DNA from: Galaxea fascicularis
Lineage: Eukaryota > Cnidaria > Anthozoa > Scleractinia > Euphylliidae
Assembly: GCA_948470475.1 (NCBI GenBank)
Contig: OX419346.1
Coordinates: 19,536,917-19,600,916 of the forward strand
Length of the DNA: 64,000 bases
Direction: 5' to 3'
Shown here: positions 13,201 through 23,604 of the stretch, piece by piece
Layout of the letters: each line of letters starts with the position of its first letter
How positions within the stretch are numbered: position 1 is the stretch's first letter
Program-made: the position numbers and the translations under genes
Notes under the pieces: model-generated
What the model saw: the letters and a program-made list of their open reading frames with translations, nothing else
What the model was told of the DNA's origin: nothing
Database searches by the model: none

Positions 13201-15167
13201 TTTTAAACATATTTTTATGTCATAGCTAATTTTTTTGTTATTTCCTGTAACAGCCGTTTTCATAATTAAGGTAGAAAATTTTTCCAAATATATCTTTCAG
13301 CATTTCCTGTGTTCCAAATATCCACCTTCTCAAATTTCATCAAATATTTCTCTCTTGGGACAGAAGAAAAAGTATTGTTCTTTAACAGTCGTCCAAACTC
13401 CTCAAAGGAAAACAAATTGTGCCCAGAAAACATTTCTAGGAAAAAAATCATCTTCGAAATCACGGTATTAATTATGTTAATTAATAAAAACGAATAAAAA
13501 AAATGTTAGTTATGTAAGTATGTTAGTTAATTATGTTGGCATTAATGCAAAATTTGTAAAGCAAATTTGTTAACAATTGCATTTCATTTTATTGTTAAAA
13601 TTTAATTTTCAAGTCCGCAAAAATATCCTACCATGGTTCCATTTTAATTGAGCTGTTGTTCTATTATATGCCACCAAAACCACCTTATATGTTCCTCTTT
13701 TCTAAAATAGACCAACATTAACCAGTCATTCAAAATATTGCTGCACTGATTTTAGCGCCAAACTTCTTGATAGCCTAGAGTCAAACAATATTAATTGTAC
13801 GATCTAAGGCTTGTGATAATCCAAAATTATCTGGTCAAAGAAGAAGTTGATCAAAGTAAAGTAAGGATTTTTTTTTCCTTGTGTGGGTTTTTTAATCACG
13901 GATTATCGATCATTTGAAACCCTAAGACGCTAGGACTACGATGCTAACACTTATAAGGTTAAGCTGCATCTTGGATATCGCTGAGGAGTATGAATGAACG
14001 AATATGTCATTAGATAACTAGGAGTAAAATATTCAGGTAGTTAGTTAAACAGCTTAGAAAGTGTGGGAAAACAAGGTTTGAATCATCACCTTGAGATGCC
14101 GACGCATTCCTTTAACTAAAGAGGCATCGCGGATCAAGCGAAAACTTAACGTAACTACGAAAAAAAGACGTTGCCCGTTATGAATTAAACAGAGTTTTAC
14201 AAAGCTCGAAGTTCGTAATATATCTCGTATAAAGATCTCACTGCTCGCACTATTGTTGCTCGAATTGGAATCTATTAACGATGGTTTAAAAACGAGTTTT
14301 GAATGTTCTTTTTGTAGTAAACGTTTTCTGCCTTGTTGCTATGATATCGAATAACATCATATTGGGTAGAGCGTGATTTTAAGTGCTCATTTGGTTGAAA
14401 AAGAAAATGATGAAATATTTTGCACGAGAAACGTTCACTTGATCGAAGTAAAACGTTTAATTTCGTTGTTTAAAATGCAATAAGTAGCATAGACATAATT
14501 GGCGAACTCAAACATGGTTGAAAACAAAATAATTGTTCCCAATTAATGGAAGACTTCCGCATCAGCGTCTTTAGAAACTAAATCATATTTAATACAGATA
14601 TGCTATGGCCAGGCGAGCTCTCCCGCTTAATTTTTGGGTGGCCTATGTGACCTCTGTAAGTCGACGGCGCTCAAATACAGATCTAAATTAACAGTATTTC
14701 GCATGCCTTAATATTAACTACACTTTTTGTCTCGCCAACTATTATTCGAGTATCAAAGTCAATGGCTTATAATTGCTCCAAATCAAAGCGCAAGAAACAA
14801 GAAAAATCTGGATGGCCTAAAGTCGGGTAGAGTAGGCAATTAATTCTTTCGAAGCTTCATCTGAATTTTACAAGTAAGGCCCCTTACCTGGTTGAAACTT
14901 GTTCCGAGCCTGTGCGTTTTCCATGCATATCCATTGGTTATTGGAAAATGTGAAAGTTGAGTTGGAAGCGGGGCATGAACAAATACAGCTGGAAGCTTGC
15001 CCCTTAGCATAAAATGAGCTACATCTATAACGTGAACCACCGCACATAAAAGAAGGGACATTAAAAGTGTCTAAGCCAGTTACTGGTCTTGAAATTTCAA
15101 AACTTTGAGCAGTCGCACAATGTAAAAGCAGAACCAGAAACGGCCGAATTTGACGCATTACAACCAT
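4265..15167 (-). CDS. Paralogue 2: multi-tyrosine-tail type I membrane receptor, 8 exons, 927 aa, longest tail
   Basis: Exons (5' to 3'): 15167-14888, 11413-11160, 10751-10616, 10211-9580, 7967-7831, 6034-5995, 5727-5655, 5496-4265; together an exact multiple of three. Residues 1-25 are a signal peptide (an MRQIR start at 15158 is also possible). Residues to 93 are the Cys-rich module (CICSC, NSTF). Residues 94-223 are the second Cys module, whose last Cys codon is split over exons 3/4. Residues 224-434 are a Ser/Thr/Pro stalk with mucin-like O-glycosylation expected. The membrane helix is about 450-474, followed by a basic YQRRCSK-type stop-transfer. The roughly 450-residue cytoplasmic part has ten Y-x-x-[LIV] motifs (YAVI, YYVL, YAEV, YFTL twice, YKAI, YYTL, YKAV, YFHL, YAVV). 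SVYFTL and LVYYTL fit the classical ITIM. It lacks the NLYxxL exon 7 motif of paralogues 4-7. An Asn run comes from a GTT microsatellite near 4875-4905. Likely an SH2-recruiting surface receptor (inference). Confidence 0.82.
7376..7441. repeat. TTA/TAA microsatellite
   Basis: Imperfect (TTA)n in intron 5 of paralogue 2. The surrounding intron (6035-7830) is strongly AT-rich and otherwise featureless. Confidence 0.8.
7768..7809. repeat. TTA microsatellite next to the exon 5 donor of paralogue 2
   Basis: A (TTA)n run with one GTT interruption, 22 bases beyond the splice donor of the membrane exon (minus orientation). Confidence 0.8.
8161..8222. repeat. Short GACT-type minisatellite
   Basis: Tandem variants of TGACTGACTCAG in intron 4 of paralogue 2. 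It belongs to the same sequence family as the longer array at 9268-9522. Confidence 0.75.
9268..9522. repeat. CTGACTGGCTGA / CACTGACT minisatellite
   Basis: About 250 bp of 4-base-phased tandem words (CTGA, CTGG, CGGA, CTCA), with sub-blocks duplicated: the order CTCA, then CTGG, then CGGA occurs twice. It ends 57 bases from the stalk exon of paralogue 2. Confidence 0.85.
11946..11979 (-). ncRNA. Hammerhead-ribozyme-like core, left arm of the Penelope-like element
   Basis: On the minus strand the core CTGATGA is followed by GGCT-loop-GGCC (stem II, one G-U pair), then GAAA and CGTC. An ACG lies upstream, able to pair with the CGT after GAAA as a 3-bp stem III. Minimal hammerheads of this form are known in Penelope-like elements. 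Stem I looks weak (a T-rich run), so activity is doubtful. Confidence 0.5.
12086..12808 (-). pseudogene. Penelope-like polyprotein fragment: end of reverse transcriptase plus GIY-YIG endonuclease
   Basis: Open frame of about 240 codons ending at a stop at 12086. It opens with VYRKPTHTDRYL and NSHHPLCHKRSV, the conserved C-terminal block of Penelope-type reverse transcriptases. A GIY-YIG domain follows (VYKVSCANCSFVYYGQTERS, then the catalytic Arg in LKTRITEHKR), and then the typical C-terminal extension with E residues near FLEAWFS. GIY-YIG nickases supply target cleavage in this class. The 5' end is cut at the inverted-repeat junction, so only a fragment remains; no stop or frameshift is seen within it. 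A frame continuing upstream of 12808 reads the antisense of the inverted arm and is not real coding. Confidence 0.85.
12809..12985 (+). pseudogene. Inverted duplicate of the GIY-YIG protein C-terminus
   Basis: The plus-strand frame repeats the last ~58 residues of the fragment at 12086-12808 (from CHVHENNHVMDFGN to the KSLACA end) with no evident residue change. It is part of the right arm of the inverted repeat. It is only a 3' end copy, with no domain of its own. Confidence 0.85.
13093..13124 (+). ncRNA. Hammerhead-ribozyme-like core, right arm
   Basis: CTGATGA, then GGCT-loop-AGCC (stem II, four Watson-Crick pairs), then GAAA and CGTC, with ACGTA upstream giving a 3-bp stem III and a possible U-A cleavage step. 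Compared with the left-arm copy, the stem II base that differs (A versus G) keeps pairing through a wobble, which fits an RNA that was under selection. Stem I is unclear. Confidence 0.5.
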
Positions 15168-17604
15168 CTCGGACGTAATGTTCGAAACGTTTTCTCCTGG
15201 CAGCCAATCTTACTGTCAAACTCCAAATGGTCTCTTGACTGTTTCTGTAAAGGCGCTCAAAACAGACCCAGTATCTCTTTGTGAACTGAAGTTTCCACGA
15301 AGCATAAATTCCTCAAATTTCGCAGTGAACTTTATAGTCTTGTTTATCTTATCACTATGCTGTCGTGTTTATCTAGCATGGAGGGCCCATATTTGTGGAA
15401 TGATTTTAAATGGTCAATTTGTATCTATTGTAACTGTGAAGATCAGTGATGATGACAGGTGGGAATTGTTGATCAATACCTTTCCTATTTTTTTAATCAA
15501 AAACAAAAATAGAAAGGCTTACTTGCCACTTTCACCAGGGTGAAAAATAGTAAGTAAATGTGACAACAAATTTACTACCAACTACTTAGATTCTGTATTA
15601 ACTTGTTTCAGCAAACGTTTTAAAAGCTTGTGTTGTTAATGATGTTTACTGACGTAAGTCAAATACAACGAGCAGTCTTTCAAGCTAAGGATATATGAAG
15701 CATTAGAGGCCGTAAGAGGGTCAGCCTCAGTCGACAAAAATCGAATTTAAAAGGAAAAAAAATTAAGACTAAGGCAATTAGTAAGTTAACTACATCATAA
15801 TCTGTTTCATAGGTTAGAAACTACGTTTTAATTTAGACAAATATCGATTAAGGAATATGACAGGATGTGCTCAAAGTGTACTCCAAATCCATATCGAGTC
15901 CGGCCATAGAAACCAAGTAAACAACTTTTTAAATAAGTATCTGTCAGGAATATTTCTACCGTTTTCCTCATTTTGAGCATTATTTGCACAAAACAACACT
16001 TTGCCGAAACTAAATACAGCACCGCAAACCACAAACTCCATCTCAAAAGTTGCGCAATCCATTATATAACATCAAACATTAATAAGGTCTTAGGATATCC
16101 CTCCCATCATATAAGAAAACGTCCCCCAACATTCGTTGATTCTTAAAGCATATTCTAACGTTTTATGCTGGGCATGGTTTTCAGGAAGACAGGCCGCTCA
16201 GAAAAAGTAAACGAGTTCAGATTTAAACTATTGATTTCCTGAAGTTATTGGACTTTATTGGGTGCTGGAAAGCATGAGCAGCCCGGCAAGATATGACAAT
16301 TATTAAGTTCTAGCTATTTTCTTTGGAACAAATATCTCGTATTTTCTGCCAAGCATATGCCAAAAGATCGCTACATTCATGAACAGCAGATGTAACATTC
16401 GAGTGTCCACTTTTCAGCGGTCAAAAGGTCCTGGGCGTAGCTCTTACGTTTTTTTGCAATACTCAGAGCAATACTTTGGTATTAGTTTATCTTTCGTTAG
16501 TATTATTCCACCAATTAAAAAAAACACGCAAGTTGTAACTATGCTTTCTGTTAACTGTACATTTATATTTAATGTCTGTGTAAATTACAATATGACATTG
16601 CTGGATGCTGACCAACCCACCTTAATTCTTACTTCGACACTACACCGGCCCCCTCCCCTTCCTGCAATTTCTTGCTGTTACGAATTGTACTTCAAATTAT
16701 TTCAAAAATCTAGGATCAATATCCAAGACCTCATTCTGTAAAATTGTTACGACTATACAACTTACAACTATGTACCCTGGCCTGGAGTCACATAGGCCTG
16801 TCTTAATCATCTTCAGAAAATCTCGGACCAGTAGCTTTCATGAGAATCCTCCGAATGTAGTGCATCCGAAGTTCTAAGAAAACAGCCCTGAGGAGATGGC
16901 GCCATATAGATCAGGGACCTCCGTGTTTGTTTGATTAGGATCTTCCAAAACATTGCACATTGATCTAGTTCGGCGTCAAACGTTTTTGTTGAGAAAATGT
17001 CGTAGCCATATTCCCGTGCTTTCAGAAAAGCGTGGAGAATCATGTTAAACCCATACCCATAACCCGACTTCACGTTCATGCCTGTAAACGATTCACAGGT
17101 GATTAGACAGAGTAGTGCCCTTTACCGTATTATCATTTCTTGTCAGTGGAGTTTGTAGCACTAAGTTGAGCTTGAAGCTTCTTTCTGTTAAAGAAACATA
17201 CAAAATAGTACTGTACACACCAAGTTTACTTAGTAATTCAACTATCAACTGGTAATTAAGCCAGAAGGTACTTTGCAGCCAATCTCTAGAGACAGAGATA
17301 CAGTAACAATGGTGACATGGACAAATGCTGGTGGACAAAACAGAACGAGCAAATGAGAGATCTATTGTTTACCGTCCACCATCATGCCGGTCGACGATGA
17401 CGTTATGTGAAAACCACCTATGAGCCTTTTGTGCCAGATCGTGGAACAGATTTTGTTGGGCTGGAAAGCTGGGCTAAATTCCGGCGCTTTCTTAGCCTTT
17501 TGTTGGGTTTCAATGAAGAACCATTTTCAGTGAAAGCAATCCTTTAACGCGAAAGCTACACGTGACAATAATTAAACAAAAATTAGAAAGACCAATTAAG
17601 CTAC
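15168..17604. other. Spacer between pseudogene 3 and paralogue 2
   Basis: Contains the presumed promoter of paralogue 2, where I see no convincing TATA box. Several ORFs of 60-120 codons on both strands are not recognisable and lack splice context. If pseudogene 3 ever had a tail exon it should lie here, but I see no Y-x-x-L-E-E remnant. Confidence 0.4.
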
Positions 17605-17761
17605 TTTGAATGACGGCGGCGATAAAGCAGTAATTCGATGATTATTAAGAAATAAAGTAGACCAAAAGAACTGTAATGCCAGCAATCAGACCAGAGGAAG
17701 ATGAGCCTTCGTCTCTGCTCTGTTCATAACCACCGCCTCTGAAACTTGGGCGAGGAGGAAC
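17605..17761 (-). pseudogene. Paralogue 3 (pseudogene): membrane exon with one-base deletion
   Basis: Matches exon 5 of the family: acceptor CCAG|GTTCCTCC, then VPPRPSFRGGGYEQ, an acidic spacer and GLIAGITVLLVYFIS, then stop. The exon is 157 nt, whereas intact copies are 2 modulo 3 (137, 140, 146, 152, 158). Shifting frame by one base after the stop-side Leu-Val gives a helix continuing to a YRRRHSK basic end and the usual AA|GT donor. This is a single-base loss that ends the reading frame inside the membrane helix. A GPI-anchored product is a remote alternative. No exon 6, 7 or tail follows. Confidence 0.8.
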
Positions 17762-18265
17762 CTGGAGAAACACAAAACGATTACTAAGACAAAGCTGAAT
17801 TATTGCATCATTTTGTTTAAGAGCGAACTCGGCTTTCATGCATACCACAGAAATTTTCCCTGCAAGTGCTTGATGAGCTCATGGTATGCGCCAAGTCCTG
17901 TATGCCCGGTCTAATGACGGACACCTTGAACTGGGGATCTGTTCAAAGCAAAACCTTTACTTCTCTCCCTACTGTGTGCCAAACGAATGGTTCATCTTCA
18001 ATCACATCCAGCTTAGCTATAGAGGCCGAGGTCTGTGAACTGCCTCATGCCAATAACCTGTCTTACTGGAGAAGCTGGTCAGGAAAATGTGCCGAGTTCC
18101 TTGGATATTGATCCTTCATAAAATGACATAAAATCTTTGTCTGCATTTCCTACTGTAAGTTAATTATTTCAGTCGTTTCAGCAACCACAGGGGTACCAGG
18201 GCATAAAAGGATTTTAATAAGCTTTCCAGAAAGGTTCGTCACCTGCTAAACTGTCATATCCTTAC

Positions 18266-18480
18266 CTTGAAGATTGCCTCTAACCTTATCATTGTCCTTG
18301 AGACAGGTCCACTCGTTTTCATCAAAAAGAAAGGTTGCTTTCTGGAGAGGACACGAACGTGCATGAACAGTCTTTCACCGGCGGCGTCATATGAACAGCA
18401 TCGTTTGACATATGTGCTTGCTCCATTACATATCTGGATCCAGGAATCTTTAGAGAGTCCCAGCTACGCCAAAACTTGGG
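18266..18480 (-). pseudogene. Paralogue 3 (pseudogene): degenerate exon 1
   Basis: Reading minus, WDSLKIPGS and DCSCTF recall the FxIPxS...CxC part of exon 1. The frame then hits a stop after SNLSF. One base over, it resumes as FLFDENEWTCLKDNDKVRGN before an intact CAAG|GTAAGG donor after 18266. There is no signal peptide or ATG upstream. Exons 2-4 are absent between this piece and the membrane exon 500 bp away, so the locus lost its ectodomain core and stalk. Clearly a relic. Confidence 0.78.
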
Positions 18481-19076
18481 GAAAACATTAGCTCCTGCTG
18501 GTCTATTTCGGTTAATCTAAAAAAAAGGCTTGCGTTGGCAAAGCCGACCGAAACATCAAAGGGGGTCCCAGACGGGGGGTCTCTTTACGATTTTAAATTG
18601 GAATTCCACTATTCGGTTGACAGAAACAGAATTTTATTCCGCAGCGAACATTCTAACACGGCCCTGTGGTGTCCACTAGATATTTCCTTATTTTGTCTAC
18701 CTTGCAAAACGTGACATGATTGTGAAATTTCGCATTCGGAAATACATATTTCCTAACTACCCGAGAATAATCTGTAATAGAATGATTTGCAGACAAGCTT
18801 ATGTTTAAAAGTTAACAGATTAGTCATTCTACCTTACTATATATTGTCTTAATTGACAATCCACCGATCCTGAGTTTTATCTGTAGCTCTTAGATGATCA
18901 GCGCAATTAACGTTTATTATCTCCATTGTATAAGTAACTTATACCTATTTTTGTCCGTTACAAAATCTTGGTGTTGAATAATATAATTCATGTGTTGCTG
19001 TAGCATGTAATTCTACAACCATCGCGAATTGTTCGCTTGCAATACACTGCTGAAAAGCGGCTGCAGACATTCCCGA
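18481..19076. other. Spacer between paralogue 4 and pseudogene 3
   Basis: AT-rich. A TTTATT (AATAAA on minus) at 18913-18918 could serve as the polyadenylation signal of paralogue 4. Nothing else seen. Confidence 0.4.
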
Positions 19077-22000
19077 CTAATCGTCTTCTTTTACAGTGGT
19101 ATAAACTGGCTTATAGGTGAGTTCAGAGAGGCAATTAGAATCACTAATAAGTTCTAAATAAGGCTCCTCCAAAGTGCTGTAAACAGGCCCTCCTGGCTGC
19201 CCCTTTGCATAGTTGGTGCCATAATAACCTGAGCCCTGTGATTCGTCTGCATTCTGACTTGTGGGCCTCTTTGGTGATTCTTCGTAGCAACGGCTCTTAA
19301 AGGATCTCAACACAAGAGGTTCTTCACTACTAGAGCCAGGACTCTGCAATGGGGCTTCAGATTTGGGACTCTCCACGACTTCATAAAGAACTTCCTGATT
19401 GTTTCTTGATTCATAGATATTCTTTCTCTCTGGTATATTCAGAGGTGCATAGAAATGATCTGATTTAGGTGGCTGTGTGGTTGGGCTCTGTGGCACAGTA
19501 TACGCAGTTGTGTAGGGATCTGAAATTAGCATTGGTGACGAGAGTTAGATGGTAAATTTTTAAGGTGTATTTTTAATGTGAATTATGTAATACTGTCACA
19601 CAAACTCGAGAAATCAGACATGCTAACCCTAGGGGGAGCAGGGTTGACACAGTGGTGAAAGCACTCGCCTCCCACCAATATGGCCGGGGTTCGATTCTCA
19701 GGTTTGTTTATTTATTTATCAAGATTTCATTCTGATCTTAGTAGTCCTAAGTTCCCGCATGTTTCTGGTAGCTCCGTGGATGGAGTATCCACCTCGTCTG
19801 TTGGGAAAACTCGGAATTTCTTTTCCAATTTTGCATGTGACAGTAATGGATGAATCACATCTTTCAGAAGTGAGAAGTTTCAAGAACTTCACCAGAGGTA
19901 GCTTTTGTGGCTTTTAATAGTGTTGAACATGACTGAGTTACCTGTTTCCCTAGTCATGTTATTCAGGTTCTGGTACACGTTCATACCGTCATTTTGAAAC
20001 GCTGTATTGGTTTGGGGGTTTGCCGTGCCAGCTTGAACCTGATGATATGAAAATACAGTATTATTGTCTGCCGGTAACATGGTGGACCAGTCTTTTACTC
20101 AAGATCAACACATATGATTTGAAAATGAACTCAGAAAATCCAAGGAAATGTGACCATACTTACCTGGATATTATTTTCCTTGGACTGACTAGAAGTGCTC
20201 TCACGAGGTCGCTTCCTGTAAAAATGTAAACATTTTGGAGCGCTAGCACATATATCAAATTAAATGTTACGTACTTGTTTAAATTAGGTTAGTGTTTGTT
20301 CAGGCGTTAAGAACTCAAACTATATGAGTAGACTTTGAGAGATTTACATATCATGCGACGTGCAGTGCTAATAGGCCATTTCAGAGTTCATGTCTGCCTC
20401 TTCTTCAAAGCGAGTCTAAGTGCGAAGTTTTTGTGATGGTAATTAGTTCTACTTTACATATGAATGAAAACTAATTTTCATAACAAAAACTTCGCACTTA
20501 GACTCACTTTGAAGAGGAGGCAGACATGAACTCGGAAATGGCCTATTGCAGATACTATGTATGCGACTTCCTCAGAGACTCCGACCAGATATTTTCTCGT
20601 CGTTTCAATGCCTGTATCCTACCTCGGAGGAGAAAGATAGGATTGGTCGCAATTTGAATTTACTGTGGGAGGGATAAAAGGAAATTGAAGAAAATATGAA
20701 AATCTCAGTCGATACTCTTTACGTAAGCTCTTTTTGGCCCAGCTTCCAAGCAGTACATGATGTTGGATTAAGAACCCTGGAGGAAAAGAGAAGACTAGCA
20801 GATAGGTGTAAAGCTATGTGGTCAAGAAATGATAAAAAGGCTGATTAATACTGAAAAGAACAGAGTATTTGGGTACTTTAAATATCGCCAACGATAGACG
20901 AGGAAGACAATGACGATGATGACAAGCAACACAACAGAACCAGTGATGCCTGCTATAAGAGGAAGCGGAGGCGACTGAGATGGGTCCTCTTCAATTCGTT
21001 CATAACCTGATCTGGGACGAGACGGGACCTGAAGAAAGAAAAATGGACGGTGTCAAACATCTTTTTGGGAAACGATAATAGTAAAACTGACTGACGTTCC
21101 AGTATCCTCAGTGCTTTATATCTGAGGATATGGCTTTTTAGGCTTGTTAACTTTCTAGTTATTTTAGGAAGCCAACACCCCTTTTAGCTTTAATTTACAT
21201 TTCATGTAAACTTAATTTTTCTTAAGTATAAGAGGTGAATAAAAATTGTTCTTCTTGTTGTTGTTGTTGTTGTTGGTACGATATTTCAGTAGTTTTGACC
21301 AAAATAAAACGTCGTAGCTGCTAACGTCTTCTATTAACCGAAAGTGAGGTCCACGGGAAAATTTCAAACTGAGGCAGCGAGGTCAATACAGCGAGGCCGA
21401 GGTTTGAGATTTTCACGTCAAGACCGAATGTTCGAGAGGTTAATGAGTCGCTTATTATATAGATTTGTAAAAACAGCTAAAACATGTTTTGTTTTGTTTT
21501 TGCATAATTCGTAATCTGCGCGTGAGCATTACGAAAGAACAATGCCCTAGCACTTCACTGTACGGCCCGCTGAATTTGAAAGTTTCCTTTTCCTCGCGTC
21601 TGATTAACCTCAGAGATATAATAAATATCTTACTAACCTCGTTTTCTCGGTCCGTACTGTAAGTTACGGATCCTCTTTTTTTCCCGTTGTTTTATGGCCC
21701 GCGCGCTTCGTGCTTGGGCCATAAGCGAACGGGAAAAAACTCGGTCCGTAACTTACGGTACAGACCTCGAACTCGGTTAATAAGAGGTATTTATAGTGAA
21801 ATGGTGGACTAGGTTGAAAAGTGAACTTTCATGGCAGAGAAAATCACGGTGCAACATCATTGGAAACATGCAACTGTAAACAACCCAAGGAAATGAATAT
21901 GACAATAGAAACAGCAAAAATAATCTGCAGTTGAAGCACAAGACTTAAGTTGCGAGTCGACATTTACAACATTGCAATTACCAGTTGTTAGAATTCAATA

Positions 22001-22363
22001 AAGCTAGCCATAAATTGCGGTTGAAGATCACGTCGCACTCCGAAAATTGGAGCTAGTACATCGTCATGAAATCAATGCCGAAAACTTCATACCGAGGGAT
22101 GAATAGCAATTCAAAAATTTGTAAAACCCCGTTCTTCAAAACGAAAGCGGAGAAGAAGAAAAGCAACTCAAGGAAAGCAGATAGCAAGTCTAAAGTAGCT
22201 TGGCTATACAGCGCATGCGGGATCGACTTTAAGTTCTATTTTCCTATACGTATGTTCCGTTTGTTAATCAAAAGCTGTTATTACGATTTAATCGTTGAGT
22301 CAACATTGAGACAATGTTTACAGTAATACTTACACTGGAACTGAGCGTTGTAGTCGCAGACAT
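19077..22363 (-). CDS. Paralogue 4: short form without ectodomain, 5 exons, 257 aa
   Basis: Exons: 22363-22334, 21028-20877, 20215-20164, 20038-19942, 19519-19077; total 774 nt, in frame throughout. Exon 1 encodes only ten residues (MSATTTLSSS) before a strong AGT|GTAAGT donor in phase 0, the same phase as the stalk exons of full-length copies. No signal peptide, Cys modules or real stalk are found in the 1.2 kb upstream. The membrane helix is about 32-54 (LIAGITGSVVLLVIIVIVF), followed by basic KKKRPRE. The tail has YQNL, YAPL, YEVV, YSTL, YLEL and YTTV; VLYEVV fits an ITIM, and DHFYAPLNIP is shared with 6 and 7. It may be a signalling subunit, a decoy, or a degenerate gene whose upstream exons come from paralogue 5 by read-through splicing. 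The start exon is the weakest part of the model. Confidence 0.68.
19632..19740 (+). mobile_element. tRNA-like SINE fragment
   Basis: The stretch gtggtgaaagcactcgcctc is followed 25-30 bases on by GGTTCGATTCT (19688-19698), a good pol III B box, and then a T-rich segment. The acceptor stem is not preserved, so this is a tRNA-derived SINE head and not a tRNA gene. It sits in the last intron of paralogue 4. Confidence 0.5.
20372..20546. repeat. Fold-back MITE with ~80-bp arms
   Basis: The left arm (starting aataggccatttc, running through cttcgcacttagactc in inverse) and the right arm are near-perfect inverted copies around a short AT-rich centre. It lies in intron 2 of paralogue 4 (exons 21028-20877 / 20215-20164). 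Confidence 0.85.
21620..21795. repeat. Fold-back element, arms ~75 bp
   Basis: An inverted pair: ...ctcggtccgtactgtaagtt...cccgtt...atggccc, then gggccat...aacgggaaaaaactcggtccgtaacttacgg. The outer arms are more diverged (ataaatatctta... versus ...taagaggtatttat). It is in intron 1 of paralogue 4. A related AACCGAAAGTGAGG-type segment just before it (21320-21440) may be part of the same element. Confidence 0.7.
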
Positions 22364-23604
22364 GATCTCCTGACAACGCAGCCAGCCGAACTGAAGCGAT
22401 AACGAAGTCGAAAACTTAAATAAAACGTTTGTTTCCTAGAGGAGCTTGGAATGAAATAACGATATCAGGGACGGAAATAATGAATCTGTTCTGTTAGCAC
22501 TGATATTGGTGTCCCTGCAAAGAGATCGGTGCTGTGGTTTTACTATAAAAAGGGCTCTTAAATTGCTTAGGAGCATTGCCCTGAAAAGTGAATACTCATG
22601 TTGCTTACTATGTGCGTCCGAATATCATTAACCTCGATCCGTTCATCCACAATCAGCATTACTTAAGACGATGACGATTCCGAAACTTCTTTTGGGCTAT
22701 AACTTTTTATGACGTCTAACTTTGCATGCTGTAGAGGGGTGCAGTGACTAAGCGGAAGTACACCAAATATAGAAGAACATGTATAAGGCTCCGTGGTTTC
22801 GGTCTAAACTCGGTGAGATTGTAAAAAGACCGAAAAAAATTCATAGTCTGAGAATATTGTACTGCGGCTTAAATATTACATGTTTGTTAGCCAATCCGTT
22901 CAAACATCAAACAACCACAACCATTTTGCGTTGTTGCAAGGTGATTGTTTAAACCTATAGCATACCTTTCCTCATCCTGTGCGGCATTTTTGACCAGTAG
23001 TCATTGCTTTCAAGTCGAAAGTTGCCCTTTGTTTTCTCCCTCTAATACGTTTTATTTCAAAAACTAAAATGCTTTATTTAAAGAACAATATCTTTTTCTT
23101 TGAAGTCGACAAGGGGCCTCAAGCAAGTGTCCTAAATGGACCGTGAATGATACATTAATTAATTTATTTAAAATATTGGCAAGGTTTTTATCATTGTGGA
23201 ACCGCCAAAGAAATTAAATTACCAAGTATTCCATAATATACTGAACAGATACCTTTGGAGGCCAGCAATAACAGATCTTAAATGTTATTTTCATGCTATA
23301 AATATATCCTAATATTTATTTGAATCCATACTTGGTTGAAAAATAAACCACAACCCAGTACAACGGTCAAAAGGAATCAGTTTGAATCACACGTATTTTA
23401 CAAGGCTAAACCATATAATGTGTTATTCATTTTTGTATGGCTTACACGAAGTGTGTAACCACATTATGGCACGATTGGATTTATTTATTTGTCCACGAGA
23501 GTCGAGCGCCTTTTGTGAAAAATAACACGAAAATACGGAAGCACAAAGATCCCGACCATGATTTCCTGGAAGCCCCCGCGGCACCATCTTAATTGCTCGT
23601 ACAT
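22364..23604. other. Spacer between paralogues 5 and 4
   Basis: Presumed promoter region of paralogue 4. A TATAAAAA word near 22543 is on the plus strand, so it is in the wrong orientation for that gene. There are no Cys-module exons on the minus strand. Confidence 0.4.
23480..23489 (-). terminator. AATAAA polyadenylation signals of paralogue 5
   Basis: Overlapping TTTATTTATT (AATAAATAAA on minus), about 120 nt beyond the stop at 23605. Assigned by position only. Confidence 0.4.

Noticed and set aside
16813..17079. 88-codon minus ORF before paralogue 2
   Set aside because: No recognisable motif and it does not look like exon 2-8 of pseudogene 3.
17605..17761. GPI-anchored protein end (hydrophobic C-terminus then stop)
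   Set aside because: A one-base shift restores a full helix with the family's basic end and donor, and exon length is off by one, so a frameshifted helix is more likely.
19632..19710. Functional tRNA gene
   Set aside because: B box is good, but acceptor and anticodon stems do not pair; SINE head is the better reading.
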